Source of the DNA: CAJGDV01 sp036667875
GTDB taxonomy: Bacteria > Bacillota_I > Bacilli_A > RF39 > UBA660
DNA length: 5,238 nt
Assembly: GCA_036667875.1 (NCBI GenBank)
Contig: JAVWTD010000055.1
Location: 1 to 5,238 of the forward strand
Reading direction: 5' to 3'
Shown: one piece after another, positions 5,167 to 5,238 of the stretch
Layout of the letters: each line of letters opens with the position of its first letter
Numbering within the stretch: the first letter of the stretch is position 1
Notes under the pieces: model-generated
What the model was told of the DNA's origin: nothing
The model's database searches: none
Seen by the model: the letters and a program-made list of their open reading frames with translations, nothing else
Position numbers and translations under genes: made by a program

Positions 5167-5198
5167 GATATGTGATAAAACATGTCTTTTTTCTTTAT
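5165..5198 (+). terminator. Rho-independent terminator after nusG
   Basis: AAGATATGT (5165-5173) pairs with ACATGTCTT (5180-5188) over nine pairs including one G-U, around the loop GATAAA. A T-rich run (5187-5192, then CTTTATTTTATT) follows. The stem starts within the nusG stop codon. It should end the secE-nusG transcript; the remaining 40 bases to the window edge are AT-rich and show no gene or clear promoter. Confidence 0.75.
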
Positions 5199-5238
5199 TT
5201 TATTAAAATCAAACATTATTTAAGAATATTTTCCAAAT

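Noticed and set aside
1..5238. Mycoplasma-type genetic code with TGA as Trp
   Set aside because: No gene here ends in TGA, which is suggestive, but every Trp codon is TGG and no gene contains an in-frame TGA, so the standard bacterial code is sufficient.
1..5238. tRNA or rRNA genes, CRISPR arrays, insertion sequences
   Set aside because: No cloverleaf, regularly spaced repeats, transposase or long terminal repeats were seen; gene-free stretches are all under about 125 bases.

Overview
The window is strongly AT-rich, densely packed, and has all its genes on the + strand. It suggests a low-GC Gram-positive bacterium of the Bacilli, probably one of the AT-rich uncultured gut lineages near the Mollicutes (RF39-like); this placement is inference. 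All visible Trp codons are TGG and the eight genes end in TAA or TAG, so translation table 11 fits and a mycoplasma-type code with TGA as Trp does not.

Layout. Positions 1-1225 hold rbgA (5' end cut off by the window) and mrnC, followed from 1225 by rlmB. All three act on the large ribosomal subunit or its 23S rRNA, and they are joined by gaps or overlaps of about one base. A SigH-type sigma factor gene (1924-2532) follows after 3 bases and ends in an AT-rich hairpin. A small gene of unknown function (2567-2947, possibly PH-like) comes next. A 434-residue secreted protein (3008-4312) has its own promoter region; it combines a prepilin-like N-terminus with a formylglycine-generating-enzyme/C-type-lectin-like C-terminal domain. 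A well-formed SigA promoter at 4340-4368 then drives secE and nusG, which overlap by one base, and a hairpin terminator closes nusG.

The backbone mrnC-rlmB-(yacP)-sigH-(rpmG)-secE-nusG is the classical order in Bacillus. Here yacP and rpmG are missing. The interval between sigH and secE instead carries the unknown small gene and the prepilin-like surface protein gene, which form the accessory part of the window. rbgA is joined to the front of the cluster, which is not its place in Bacillus subtilis.

The most interesting points are three. The first is the pilin-like/lectin-fold surface protein, whose promoter spacer contains a T8-C-T5 tract that could allow length-dependent switching. The second is the location of that gene next to a SigH-type sigma factor in an organism that may not sporulate. 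The third is the secE leader, where one RNA segment can pair with either of two partners depending on where transcription begins.
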